Of a DNA stretch of 40,753 bases, positions 33,478-40,753 are shown one piece after another (position 1 is the first letter of the stretch; each line of letters starts with the position of its first letter). The DNA is from Armatimonadota bacterium (lineage in GTDB: Bacteria > Sysuimicrobiota > Sysuimicrobiia > Sysuimicrobiales > Humicultoraceae): positions 12,675-53,427 of the forward strand of contig JAVHLY010000021.1 of the NCBI GenBank assembly GCA_031081585.1. The letters are read 5' to 3'. The notes beneath the pieces are model-generated. The model was given only the letters and a program-made list of their open reading frames with translations. It was not told where the DNA came from and did not search any database. The position numbers were made by a program, and so were the translations under genes.

Positions 33478-33539
33478 GCAGAGACCCCCGCAAGCTGTCC
33501 CCCGCGCAGGAGCGGCGGGCGGGGCGCACGGTGCGGGTG

Positions 33540-33545
33540 TAGACT
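33540..33545 (+). promoter_or_regulatory. possible -10 box of the thiolase gene
   Basis: TAGACT 33 bases before the thiolase ATG on the plus strand. No recognisable -35. A strong RBS (GGAGGCGGAG) follows. Confidence 0.35.
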
Positions 33546-33578
33546 GGAGCCAGCGATGTTCCTTCGGAGGCGGAGACC

Positions 33579-34757
33579 ATGGCCGAGGTCGTCATCCTCA
33601 GCGCCGCCCGCACCCCCATCGGGCGCTTCCTGGGCGGGTTCGCCACCACCCCGGCGCCGCGGCTGGGGGCGGCGGCGATCCGTGCCGCCCTGGAGCGTGC
33701 CGGAGTCGGCCCCATCCAGGTGGACCAGGTGATCATGGGCAACGTCCTCTCCGCCGGGGTCGGCCAGGCCCCGGCGCGGCAGGCCGGGCTGGGCGCAGGG
33801 CTGTCCAACACCGTGCCGGCCACCACGGTGAACAAGGTCTGCGGCTCGGGGCTGCAGGCGGTCGTGCTGGCGGCGCAGGCCATCCGCACCGGCGATGCCG
33901 AGGTGGTGGTGGCCGGGGGCATGGAGAACATGAGCCTGGCCCCCTACCTGCTCGACCGGGCGCGCGCCGGGTTCCGACTCGGCCACGCCACCGTGTTCGA
34001 CAGCATGCTGCGCGACGGGCTCCACGACGCCTACACCGACCTGCACATGGGGCAGTGCTGCGAGCTGTTGAACCGCGAGTACCGCTTCACCCGCGAGGAG
34101 CAGGACGCCTACGCCGCCGAGAGCTACCGGCGGGCGCTGGCGGCCATGGACACGGGGGCCTTCGCCGACGAGCTGGTCCCCGTGGAGGTGGCGCAGCCGA
34201 AGGGCCCGCCCGCGGTGGTGGACGCGGACGAGGAGCCGCGCCGCGTCGACTTCGACCGCCTCCCCTCGCTGCCGCCGGCCTTCGACCCGCAGGGCTCGGT
34301 GACGGCGGCCAACGCCAGCAAGATCAGCGACGGGGCGGCGGCGCTGGTGGTCGCCTCCGCCGACGTGGCGGCCCGTCTGGAGCGGCGGCCGCTCGCCCGC
34401 ATCGTGGGGGCGGCCGGCGCGGCGGGCGCGCCCGAGTGGTTCACCATCCAGCCCGCGGCGGCCATCCGCCGCCTGCTGGAGCGCGTCGGCTGGACGCTCG
34501 ACGAGGTCGACCTCTTCGAGATCAACGAGGCCTTCGCCTCGGTGGTCCTCGCCGTCACGCGCGACCTCGGCGTGGGCACGGAGCGGGTGAACGTCCACGG
34601 CGGGGCGGTGGCGCTGGGCCACCCCATCGGGGCGAGCGGGGCGCGCATCCTCACCACCCTGCTGCACGCCCTCCGCCGGCGTGGGGGCCGTCGGGGCGTG
34701 GCCGCCATCTGCCTGGGCGGCGGCGAAGCCCTGGCCCTGGCGGTCGAACGGGTCTGA
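33579..34757 (+). CDS. acetyl-CoA acetyltransferase / thiolase
   Basis: Thiolase of 392 residues that joins two acetyl-CoA or cleaves 3-ketoacyl-CoA. The nucleophilic Cys is in VNKVCGSGLQAV (about 84-95), with GGMENMSLAPYLL after it, then INEAFASVVLA, the catalytic His in GGAVALGHPIGASGARI, and the second Cys in CLGGGEALAL (usually CxGGGxGxA, so slightly changed). The RBS GGAGGCGGAG precedes the ATG. The stop overlaps the apparent CTG start of the SLC13 gene. It could supply acetoacetyl-CoA, but HMG-CoA synthase is not seen here. Confidence 0.94.
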   Translation: MAEVVILSAARTPIGRFLGGFATTPAPRLGAAAIRAALERAGVGPIQVDQVIMGNVLSAGVGQAPARQAGLGAGLSNTVPATTVNKVCGSGLQAVVLAAQAIRTGDAEVVVAGGMENMSLAPYLLDRARAGFRLGHATVFDSMLRDGLHDAYTDLHMGQCCELLNREYRFTREEQDAYAAESYRRALAAMDTGAFADELVPVEVAQPKGPPAVVDADEEPRRVDFDRLPSLPPAFDPQGSVTAANASKISDGAAALVVASADVAARLERRPLARIVGAAGAAGAPEWFTIQPAAAIRRLLERVGWTLDEVDLFEINEAFASVVLAVTRDLGVGTERVNVHGGAVALGHPIGASGARILTTLLHALRRRGGRRGVAAICLGGGEALALAVERV

Positions 34758-36568
34758 CCCCGCAGGCGCTCGCCACCCTCCTCATCCTGGCGGGGGCGGT
34801 GGTGGCCCTCGCCCTCGGCCGGTGGCCCGCCGACCTCACCGCCTTTGCCGTCCTCCTCGTCGTGGCGCTGGCCCGTCTCGTCCCGCCGGAGCAGGCCTTC
34901 GCCGGGTTCGGCTCGCCGGCCGTGGCGGCGGTGGCCGCCATCTTCGTCCTCAGCACGGGGCTGGAACGCACCGGCGCCGTGGCGCTGCTGGCCCGGCCCC
35001 TGCGCCTGGTGAGCGGCCGGTCCTACCAGCGGCTGCTCGCCCTGCTCATGGGCCTCGCCGGAGTGCTGGCCGGCTTCATGAACAACCTGGCGACCATGGG
35101 CGTGCTCCTCCCTGTCACCTTGACGGTGGCCCACCGGCGGCGCATCAGCCCCACCCGCCTCCTCCTCCCCCTGGCCTACGCGGCCCGCTTCGGCGGGAAC
35201 CTCACGTTGGTGGCCGGCCCGTCCAACGTCCTCATCGCCGCCATCCTGCAGGAGCGCGGGCTGGCGCATCTCGGCCTCTTCGACTTCGTGCCGCTGGGCC
35301 TGACGATGCTGGTCGTGGGGACGGCCTGGACCGTGGCGGTGGGGTGGCGCCTCCTCCCCGCGCGCCCCTCCGAAGAGCTCCTGCGCGCCACCCGGCGACG
35401 CACGCGCCTGGTGCGCCTGTACCGCCTCAGCGAGCGCCTCTTCGAGGCCCGCATCCCCGCCGGCTCCCCGCTCGTCGGCAAGACCATCGAGCAGAGCGAG
35501 TTCGGCCGCGCCTACGGGCTGACCATCGTGGCCGTAGTCCGCGACGGCCGCCAGCTGCTGGCCCCGCCCAAGGACCTGGCGCTGCGGGCCGGGGACCGGC
35601 TCGTCATCGAAGGGCGGCTGGAGGAGCTGCTGGAAGCCGAGGCGCTGGAGCGGCTGGGGCTGGAGCTGGCCGCACGCTCGGAGGGGGGTGCCGCACCCGA
35701 GGTGGCGCTGGACGGCGGCGACGTCGGCATCGTCGAGGCGATGCTCTCTCCGCGCTCCGGCCTCGTCGGACGGACTTTGCGCGAGATCAACCTGCGCGAC
35801 CGCTCCGGGCTCACGGTGCTGGCGCTGTGGCGGGAGGGACGCCCGGTGCGCACCCGCCTGGCCGACCTGCCCCTGCAGGTGGGCGACGGCCTCCTCCTCC
35901 AGGGGCCCTGGCGTGCCATCCACGCCCTGCGCAGTGATCCCGACTTCATCGTGCTCGAGGCGGAGCTGCCTGCCGAACCCCGGCCGCAGAAGCTCGCCTA
36001 TGCGCTGGCGGCGCTGGGGGTGATGATCGTCCTGGCCCTGGCCGGCGTGCCCATCGCCCTGGCCGCAGCCGCGGCTGCCGGGGTGATCGTCCTCAGCGGG
36101 GCCATCACCCCCGAGGAAGCCTACCGGGCCATCCATTGGCGCAGCATCGTCCTCATCGGCGGGATGGTCCCTCTGGGCCTGGCCCTGGAACGCACCGGCG
36201 TCGCCCGCCTCGTGGCCGAGGCGTTGCTGGCGGTGGTGGGGCGGACGCCGCTGGCGGCCCTGGCGGGACTGCTGGCCGCCGCCGTCGTGGTGGGACACTT
36301 CATGGACAGCGTGGCCCTGACACTCCTCATGGCGCCCATCGCGCTCGACCTGGCGGCCACGCTGGGCGTCTCCCCCGTCCCCTTTGCCATGGCCGTGCTG
36401 GCGGCCACGGGGCTGACGCTCCTCACCCCCTTCAGCAACGCGGTGATGCTGATGGTCATGGCGCCGGGCGGATACCGCCTGCAGCACTACGTGCGCTCGG
36501 GCCTGCCGCTCGTCGGCCTCCTCTTCCTGGTAGTGCTGGCGGTGATCCCGCTGGCCTACCCCTTCTGA
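34754..36568 (+). CDS. SLC13/DASS-family permease with RCK_C (TrkA-C) domains
   Basis: About 604 residues. Two membrane halves (about 1-205 and 415-604) flank a soluble centre with two TrkA-C domains (GSPLVGKTIEQSEFGRAYGLTIVAVVR at about 235 and SGLVGRTLREINLRDRSGLTVLALWR at about 335). The membrane parts carry GFMNNLATMGVLLPVTL and the late VGHFMDSVALTLLMAPIA and TPFSNAVMLMVMAPGGY, typical of sodium/anion (dicarboxylate or sulfate) symporters. No ATG, GTG or TTG fits the family's N-terminus LTPQALATLL; the CTG at 34754 overlapping the thiolase stop (CTGA) does. A later GTG near 34800 would cut helix 1. Substrate unknown. Confidence 0.88.
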   Translation: MTPQALATLLILAGAVVALALGRWPADLTAFAVLLVVALARLVPPEQAFAGFGSPAVAAVAAIFVLSTGLERTGAVALLARPLRLVSGRSYQRLLALLMGLAGVLAGFMNNLATMGVLLPVTLTVAHRRRISPTRLLLPLAYAARFGGNLTLVAGPSNVLIAAILQERGLAHLGLFDFVPLGLTMLVVGTAWTVAVGWRLLPARPSEELLRATRRRTRLVRLYRLSERLFEARIPAGSPLVGKTIEQSEFGRAYGLTIVAVVRDGRQLLAPPKDLALRAGDRLVIEGRLEELLEAEALERLGLELAARSEGGAAPEVALDGGDVGIVEAMLSPRSGLVGRTLREINLRDRSGLTVLALWREGRPVRTRLADLPLQVGDGLLLQGPWRAIHALRSDPDFIVLEAELPAEPRPQKLAYALAALGVMIVLALAGVPIALAAAAAAGVIVLSGAITPEEAYRAIHWRSIVLIGGMVPLGLALERTGVARLVAEALLAVVGRTPLAALAGLLAAAVVVGHFMDSVALTLLMAPIALDLAATLGVSPVPFAMAVLAATGLTLLTPFSNAVMLMVMAPGGYRLQHYVRSGLPLVGLLFLVVLAVIPLAYPF

Positions 36569-36714
36569 GTAGCCGGTCCTGGAGTAAGGGGCCGGTCCTC
36601 GAGGCCCCGCGCGCCCCGCGAGGCGCCCGGGGGTCGGCCGGCTCCCCGACGGTTTGGTCCGCCGGCCGGATGGGCATATACCGAGTGCCTGGCGACGGCG
36701 CGTCGGCTGACGGA

Positions 36715-36744
36715 TTGACAGGCGCCGCGTGCCGTCTCTATACT
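36715..36744 (+). promoter_or_regulatory. near-consensus sigma-70 promoter facing no gene
   Basis: TTGACA (36715-36720), 18 bases, TATACT (36739-36744): the best -35/-10 match in the window. It points away from SLC13 into the convergent gap; the next plus-strand gene is groEL more than 1.1 kb away, which has its own promoter. A transcript would start near 36751. Confidence 0.7.
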
Positions 36745-36750
36745 GAGCAC

Positions 36751-37001
36751 CCGTCTCAACGAGGGTCGCGTCGCAACGCCGTCGCCGCCACTCAAGTTCG
36801 CCGGGCACGCGGCACGGCGCAAGCGCGACGGACCTCTCTCGGACGGGTTCTCGGGACCGTCCGGGGTCAGCCGAGAGGATGTCCGTTCACTCGGCGCCCG
36901 GTCGGTCCCTGCGCGTTTTCGAGGGCCAGGGTCAGCGGGCCGGCCCCGGGGATGTGGGTGTCGGTCCGCTGTGACGATGGAGGAGCGCCCCTGAAGGGCG
37001 C
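36751..37001 (+). ncRNA. candidate small RNA or antisense transcript
   Basis: Sequence after the orphan promoter shows paired blocks: CCGTCGC/GCGACGG (36779-36785 with 36825-36831) enclosing CGCCG/CGGCG (36799-36803 with 36815-36819); CTCTCGG/CCGAGAG (36836-36842 with 36871-36877) enclosing ACGG/CCGT; and a final hairpin GCGCCC-CTGAA-GGGCGC (36985-37001). No start codon with RBS or coding motif was seen. I do not recognise tmRNA, RNase P, SRP or 6S hallmarks. In a GC-rich genome stems arise easily by chance. It could instead be antisense to the end of the DUF881 gene. The 3' end is a guess. Confidence 0.35.
36985..37001. terminator. hairpin after the DUF881 gene (and at the end of the candidate RNA)
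   Basis: GCGCCC-CTGAA-GGGCGC, a 6-bp perfect stem with a 5-base loop, 7 bases beyond the DUF881 stop. It could serve transcripts from either side. There is no T-run on either strand. Confidence 0.45.
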
Positions 37002-37008
37002 GTGCGGT

Positions 37009-37701
37009 TCAGCGGGGCACCGGACGGGCGTGGCGGAAGAGGAGCGGGCCGCGGTACGGCGGCAGGCGCAGCCGGGCCTGACGCTGCACGGTGACCCGCA
37101 GTCCGATCGCCTGCAACCCGTCCACGAAGCCCCCCCGCAGGCTCAGGGCGCCGTGCAGGGTGAGCGGCTCGCCGATGGCCGCGATGGTGAAGGGCGCCAC
37201 CATCGGCACGGTCCCCACGACGATGGCGCCGTCCTCCCGGTCCCCGATGCCGGTCGTGGCCAGGACGCGCACCCCGTTCACCGCCACCGCCTCCGCCCCC
37301 GCCGCCCACAGCTCGTTCACCAGCCCGGCCAGGTCGGCCGCCCGGATCGTCACCGGCAGCGGTCCGCCCCCCAGGGCGGGCCGGTCGAGCCGGACCACCA
37401 CGCCCGGGCCCTCCACCGGCAGCAGCCCCAGGGCCATACGCAGCTGGGCCAGCTCCTGGGCCAGGGCCTCGGCGGCCCCGCGCCCTTCCTGGATGGCCTG
37501 CAGGTAGGCGCCCAGGCGCCCCTGGAGGCGCTGGATCTCGGCCTCCAGGGCGGCCACCGCCTCCTCCTGCCGCTTCAGCAGCACGGCCACCTCCTGCACC
37601 CGGCGCGAGGGGAGCTGGGTGCGGGCCCGCAGCGGCCGTTCGGCGCGCCACTGGGCCACCCCGGCCATCCCGGTCACCAGGAGGAAGAGCGCCAGGGCCA
37701 C
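37009..37701 (-). CDS. DUF881-family protein (YlxW-like)
   Basis: A 230-residue membrane-anchored protein. An N-terminal helix (VALALFLLVTGMAGVAQW) is followed by a coiled coil (about 35-90, QEVAVLLKRQEEAVAALEAEIQRLQG) and the DUF881 globular domain (PVEGPGVVVRLD, IRAADLAGLVNELWAAGAEAVAVNGVRV, IAAIGEPLTLHGAL). Relatives lie near division genes in Bacillota and Actinobacteria, function unproven. The GTG at 37701 has no clear RBS and the basic stretch upstream (SRHGIGGRAWQ) is open, so the true start may be earlier at a non-standard codon. It diverges from groEL. Confidence 0.87.
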   Translation of the reverse strand: MALALFLLVTGMAGVAQWRAERPLRARTQLPSRRVQEVAVLLKRQEEAVAALEAEIQRLQGRLGAYLQAIQEGRGAAEALAQELAQLRMALGLLPVEGPGVVVRLDRPALGGGPLPVTIRAADLAGLVNELWAAGAEAVAVNGVRVLATTGIGDREDGAIVVGTVPMVAPFTIAAIGEPLTLHGALSLRGGFVDGLQAIGLRVTVQRQARLRLPPYRGPLLFRHARPVPR

Positions 37702-37741
37702 CTGCCAGGCGCGCCCGCCGATGCCGTGTCGAGATTCCCTC

Positions 37742-37770
37742 TTGATTTGCCCGCCCCCCCTCCTAAGAAT
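37742..37770 (+). promoter_or_regulatory. groEL promoter
   Basis: TTGATT, 17 bases, AAGAAT on the plus strand, just before the CIRCE operator. Transcription would start around 37777, so CIRCE lies in the first bases of the mRNA, the classic arrangement for HrcA control. Confidence 0.6.
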
Positions 37771-37783
37771 AGGGGATAGAAGA

Positions 37784-37810
37784 TTAGCACTCCGGCCTGT
37801 GGAGTGCTAA
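37784..37810. promoter_or_regulatory. CIRCE operator (HrcA binding site)
   Basis: TTAGCACTC, nine bases, GAGTGCTAA: an exact match to the CIRCE consensus. It lies 45 bases before the groEL start. HrcA repressor, matured by GroEL itself, is expected to bind here and release on heat shock. The hrcA gene is not in the window. Confidence 0.97.
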
Positions 37811-39481
<1,671 letters not shown>

Positions 39482-39497
39482 TCCGCCTGCCCACCCC

Positions 39498-39537
39498 AGC
39501 GGGGGAGCGGGGTATCCCGGCTCCCCCGCTTTGCTTT
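39498..39537 (+). terminator. intrinsic terminator of groEL
   Basis: AGCGGGGGAGC pairs perfectly with GCTCCCCCGCT (11 bp), with further GGG/CCC pairing in the loop, followed by TTGCTTT. It starts 17 bases after the groEL stop and separates it from the convergent Crp-family gene. Confidence 0.9.
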
Positions 39538-39542
39538 CATGG

Positions 39543-40244
39543 CTATCCCGCCGCCAGACCGGCACGCTGGCGCAGCCGCAAGGGGTCGAGCAGGACGATG
39601 CGCCGGCCGCGCAGGGCCACCAGCCCTTGCGCCCGCAGCGCGCCCAGCGCCCGGTTCACCCGTTCCCGCGTCGCCCCCACCATGGAGGCCAGCTCGGCCT
39701 GCGTGAGGTCGACGTCGATCTCCACCGCCGGGCCGTCCCGGCGGCCGGCGTGGCGGCCGGCCAGGTCGAGGAGGAGACGGGCCAGGCGCGCCTGCACGTC
39801 CAGGAAGGCCAGGCTCTCGGCATAGGCGGTGGCGTGGCGCAGCCGGGCGCCCAGCAGCTCGATCAGCTTGACGGCCAGCCCCGGCGTCGTCTCCACGGCG
39901 CGCAGGAACGCCTCCCGGGTGAGGGTGTAGAGGACGACATCCTCCACCGCCTCGGCGCCGGCGGACCGCGCCCCCCTGTCCAGCAGGGCCAGCTCGCCGA
40001 AGACGTCCCCCGGGCCGGCCAGGTCGACGGTGAGCTCCGTGCCGTCCTCGCCGAGCAGGAAGATACGGACGTGCCCCTCGCCGACGATGTAGAGGGCATC
40101 CCCCGCCTGGTCGCGGTGGAAGATCATCGTGCCCCGCCGGTAGGTCCGCCGGCGGAGGTGCGGTCCCAGGACGTCCAGGGTCCCGTCCGGGAGCGCCGAG
40201 AAGAGTTCGACGCGGCGGAGCAGCTCTCGCCCCTCTCCGGCCAT
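39543..40244 (-). CDS. Crp/Fnr-family transcriptional regulator
   Basis: A 233-residue regulator. The N-terminal cyclic-nucleotide-binding-type domain has IFHRDQAGDALYIVGEGHVRIF and GPGDVFGELALLDRGARSAGAEA, close to the cAMP pocket of CRP (Glu, Arg and Ser present in GELALL...RSA). The C-terminal helix-turn-helix is LTQAELASMVGATRERVNRAL (about 180-200). It has no Cys cluster of Fnr. The RBS AAGGAG precedes the ATG at 40244. Its targets are not visible. Confidence 0.93.
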   Translation of the reverse strand: MAGEGRELLRRVELFSALPDGTLDVLGPHLRRRTYRRGTMIFHRDQAGDALYIVGEGHVRIFLLGEDGTELTVDLAGPGDVFGELALLDRGARSAGAEAVEDVVLYTLTREAFLRAVETTPGLAVKLIELLGARLRHATAYAESLAFLDVQARLARLLLDLAGRHAGRRDGPAVEIDVDLTQAELASMVGATRERVNRALGALRAQGLVALRGRRIVLLDPLRLRQRAGLAAG

Positions 40245-40302
40245 GGCGAGGGCTCCTTCGGCGCCGGCTGCAGCCTTCCTGTTGCCTGGCCGGTGACGCG
40301 GC

Positions 40303-40649
40303 CTACCGCCCCGTGAGCTGCCCGCGGACCTCCCCGGCCGGGTTCAGCGCGGTGTGCAGGTTCACGTAGATGCGGCCGGCCTGCAGCTCGGCCATGAGCT
40401 CCTGGCTCGGCCGCCACACGCCGGCCATGGTCCCGCTGTTCCCGCCCGTCGGGCAGGCACCCGCCAGGGCGGGTTCGGGCGCCCCGCAGATCGTCTGTAC
40501 CACCGGCCCCGCCTGTCCCGCTGCATCGCCGCAGCCATGGGTGTCGCTGGCGCGGCCGCACCCGACATCGTCAGCCACAACGCCAGGAGCCCCGCTGCGA
40601 CCACCAGCACCAACGCGTGCTGCACGGGCCTCACCAGGCTGTGAGCCAT
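40303..40649 (-). pseudogene. CHRD-domain secreted protein with internal deletion and frameshift
   Basis: The ATG at 40649, behind a strong RBS (GGAGGCGGAGG), opens a good signal peptide (LVLVVAAGLLALWLTMSG, AAA). That frame then runs into Arg-rich nonsense. A second frame, from about 40540 to 40303, encodes the C-terminal half of a CHRD domain: GQAGPVVQTICGAP, GNSGTMAGVW, and the family ending AGRIYVNLHTALNPAGEVRG. The N-terminal half of the domain, with the GxxEVPP and HIH parts, is missing. So roughly 80 codons and the frame were lost at about 40540, either in nature or in assembly. Confidence 0.7.
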
Positions 40650-40753
40650 CCTCCGCCTCCTCCGCCTGTCGCCACAGACACCGGCCTGTACGGGCGCGGA
40701 CCCCGCCGGCCTCACGCGTGCCGGGTCCCCCCCGGTCTCACACGTGCCCTAGC

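Larger units (their letters stand above)
36569..37008. other. gap between convergent SLC13 and DUF881 genes
   Basis: 440 bases without a credible protein gene. It holds a near-consensus promoter on the plus strand (36715-36744), a downstream segment with nested stems and a G/C hairpin next to the DUF881 stop, each listed separately. Open frames running through it on both strands are extensions from other genes and lack motifs. Confidence 0.6.

Noticed and set aside
33466-33578. Lysine riboswitch before lysA
   Set aside because: The likely transcript has almost no leader and the 113-base divergent gap shows none of the L-box sequence.
30730-33732. A 1000-codon open frame on the plus strand
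   Set aside because: It lies opposite scpA, the M50 protease and lysA, is rich in His, Arg, Gln and Gly as expected for the reverse of GC-rich coding sequence, and has no domain or RBS.
34124-36808. An 894-codon open frame on the minus strand
   Set aside because: Antisense of thiolase and the SLC13 gene; composition is typical of a reverse-strand shadow.
36751-37001. Calling the candidate RNA 6S, SRP, RNase P or tmRNA
   Set aside because: None of the hallmark sequences I know for these (SRP GGAAG/GCAG loop, RNase P GAGGAAAGTC, tmRNA ends with CCA) is present; 6S needs a structure model to judge.
40303-40649. Programmed frameshift to join the signal peptide and CHRD domain
   Set aside because: A frameshift alone would not restore the missing first half of the domain, and no slippery sequence was seen.

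Overview
This 40.75 kb window is very GC-rich bacterial chromosome, by eye about 70% G+C, with dense, often overlapping genes, many GTG starts and Arg/Ala-rich proteins. I cannot name the species. A HrcA-type CIRCE operator before groEL, ScpA/ScpB, DUF881, an ArsR-DUF2087 regulator and a lysA-M50-scpA-scpB-dac ... cmk-plsC ... ispH-der order on the minus strand recall Bacillota and related Terrabacteria, so a high-GC deep-branching lineage of that kind fits best (inference). No insertion sequence, integrase, CRISPR array or rRNA was seen.

Layout. 1-2.1 kb: a sensor histidine kinase cut by the window edge, a gene-free stretch with a perfect 11-bp inverted repeat, and tRNA-Pro(GGG). 2.2-4.7 kb: a three-gene cluster of dehydrogenase, pterin-synthase-like protein and GT4 glycosyltransferase. 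4.8-9.0 kb: ispH, der, a GT39 membrane glycosyltransferase and a LapA-like membrane protein. 9.2-16.6 kb: a catabolic and uptake operon with class II aldolase, Tm-1-like/UPF0261 protein, zinc dehydrogenase, LacI regulator, TAXI binding protein and fused TRAP permease. Its upstream end is a creatininase-family gene that has lost its 5' part, directly abutting an elongation factor P gene that has also lost its 5' part. 17.1-21.2 kb: a chromate-resistance locus, with ChrB-C-only protein and MFS transporter on one strand and full ChrB and ChrA on the other. 21.7-24.9 kb: an overlapping trio of R2lox-like di-iron protein, HMG-CoA reductase and lipid kinase.

24.9-33.5 kb returns to housekeeping genes on the minus strand: plsC, cmk, an ArsR-DUF2087 regulator, a PspC protein, a CitE-like lyase, a D,D-carboxypeptidase, scpB, scpA, a site-2 protease and lysA. 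33.6-36.6 kb carries thiolase and an SLC13/RCK transporter on the plus strand. 36.6-37.0 kb is a convergent gap that holds a near-consensus promoter facing no gene, followed by a foldable segment, a candidate small RNA. 37.0-40.2 kb holds a DUF881 protein, CIRCE-controlled groEL with a strong terminator, and a Crp/Fnr regulator. The window ends in a CHRD-domain gene with an internal deletion.

How the parts fit. IspH shows the MEP isoprenoid route, while the HMG-CoA reductase sits apart in an operon with a di-iron oxidase-like protein and a lipid kinase, which suggests a separate lipid role. The housekeeping block looks like an ancestral operon set split by about 16 kb of accessory modules between plsC and ispH. 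The two deletion-like junctions, near 16,640 and 40,540, should be checked against raw reads because they could be assembly artefacts.
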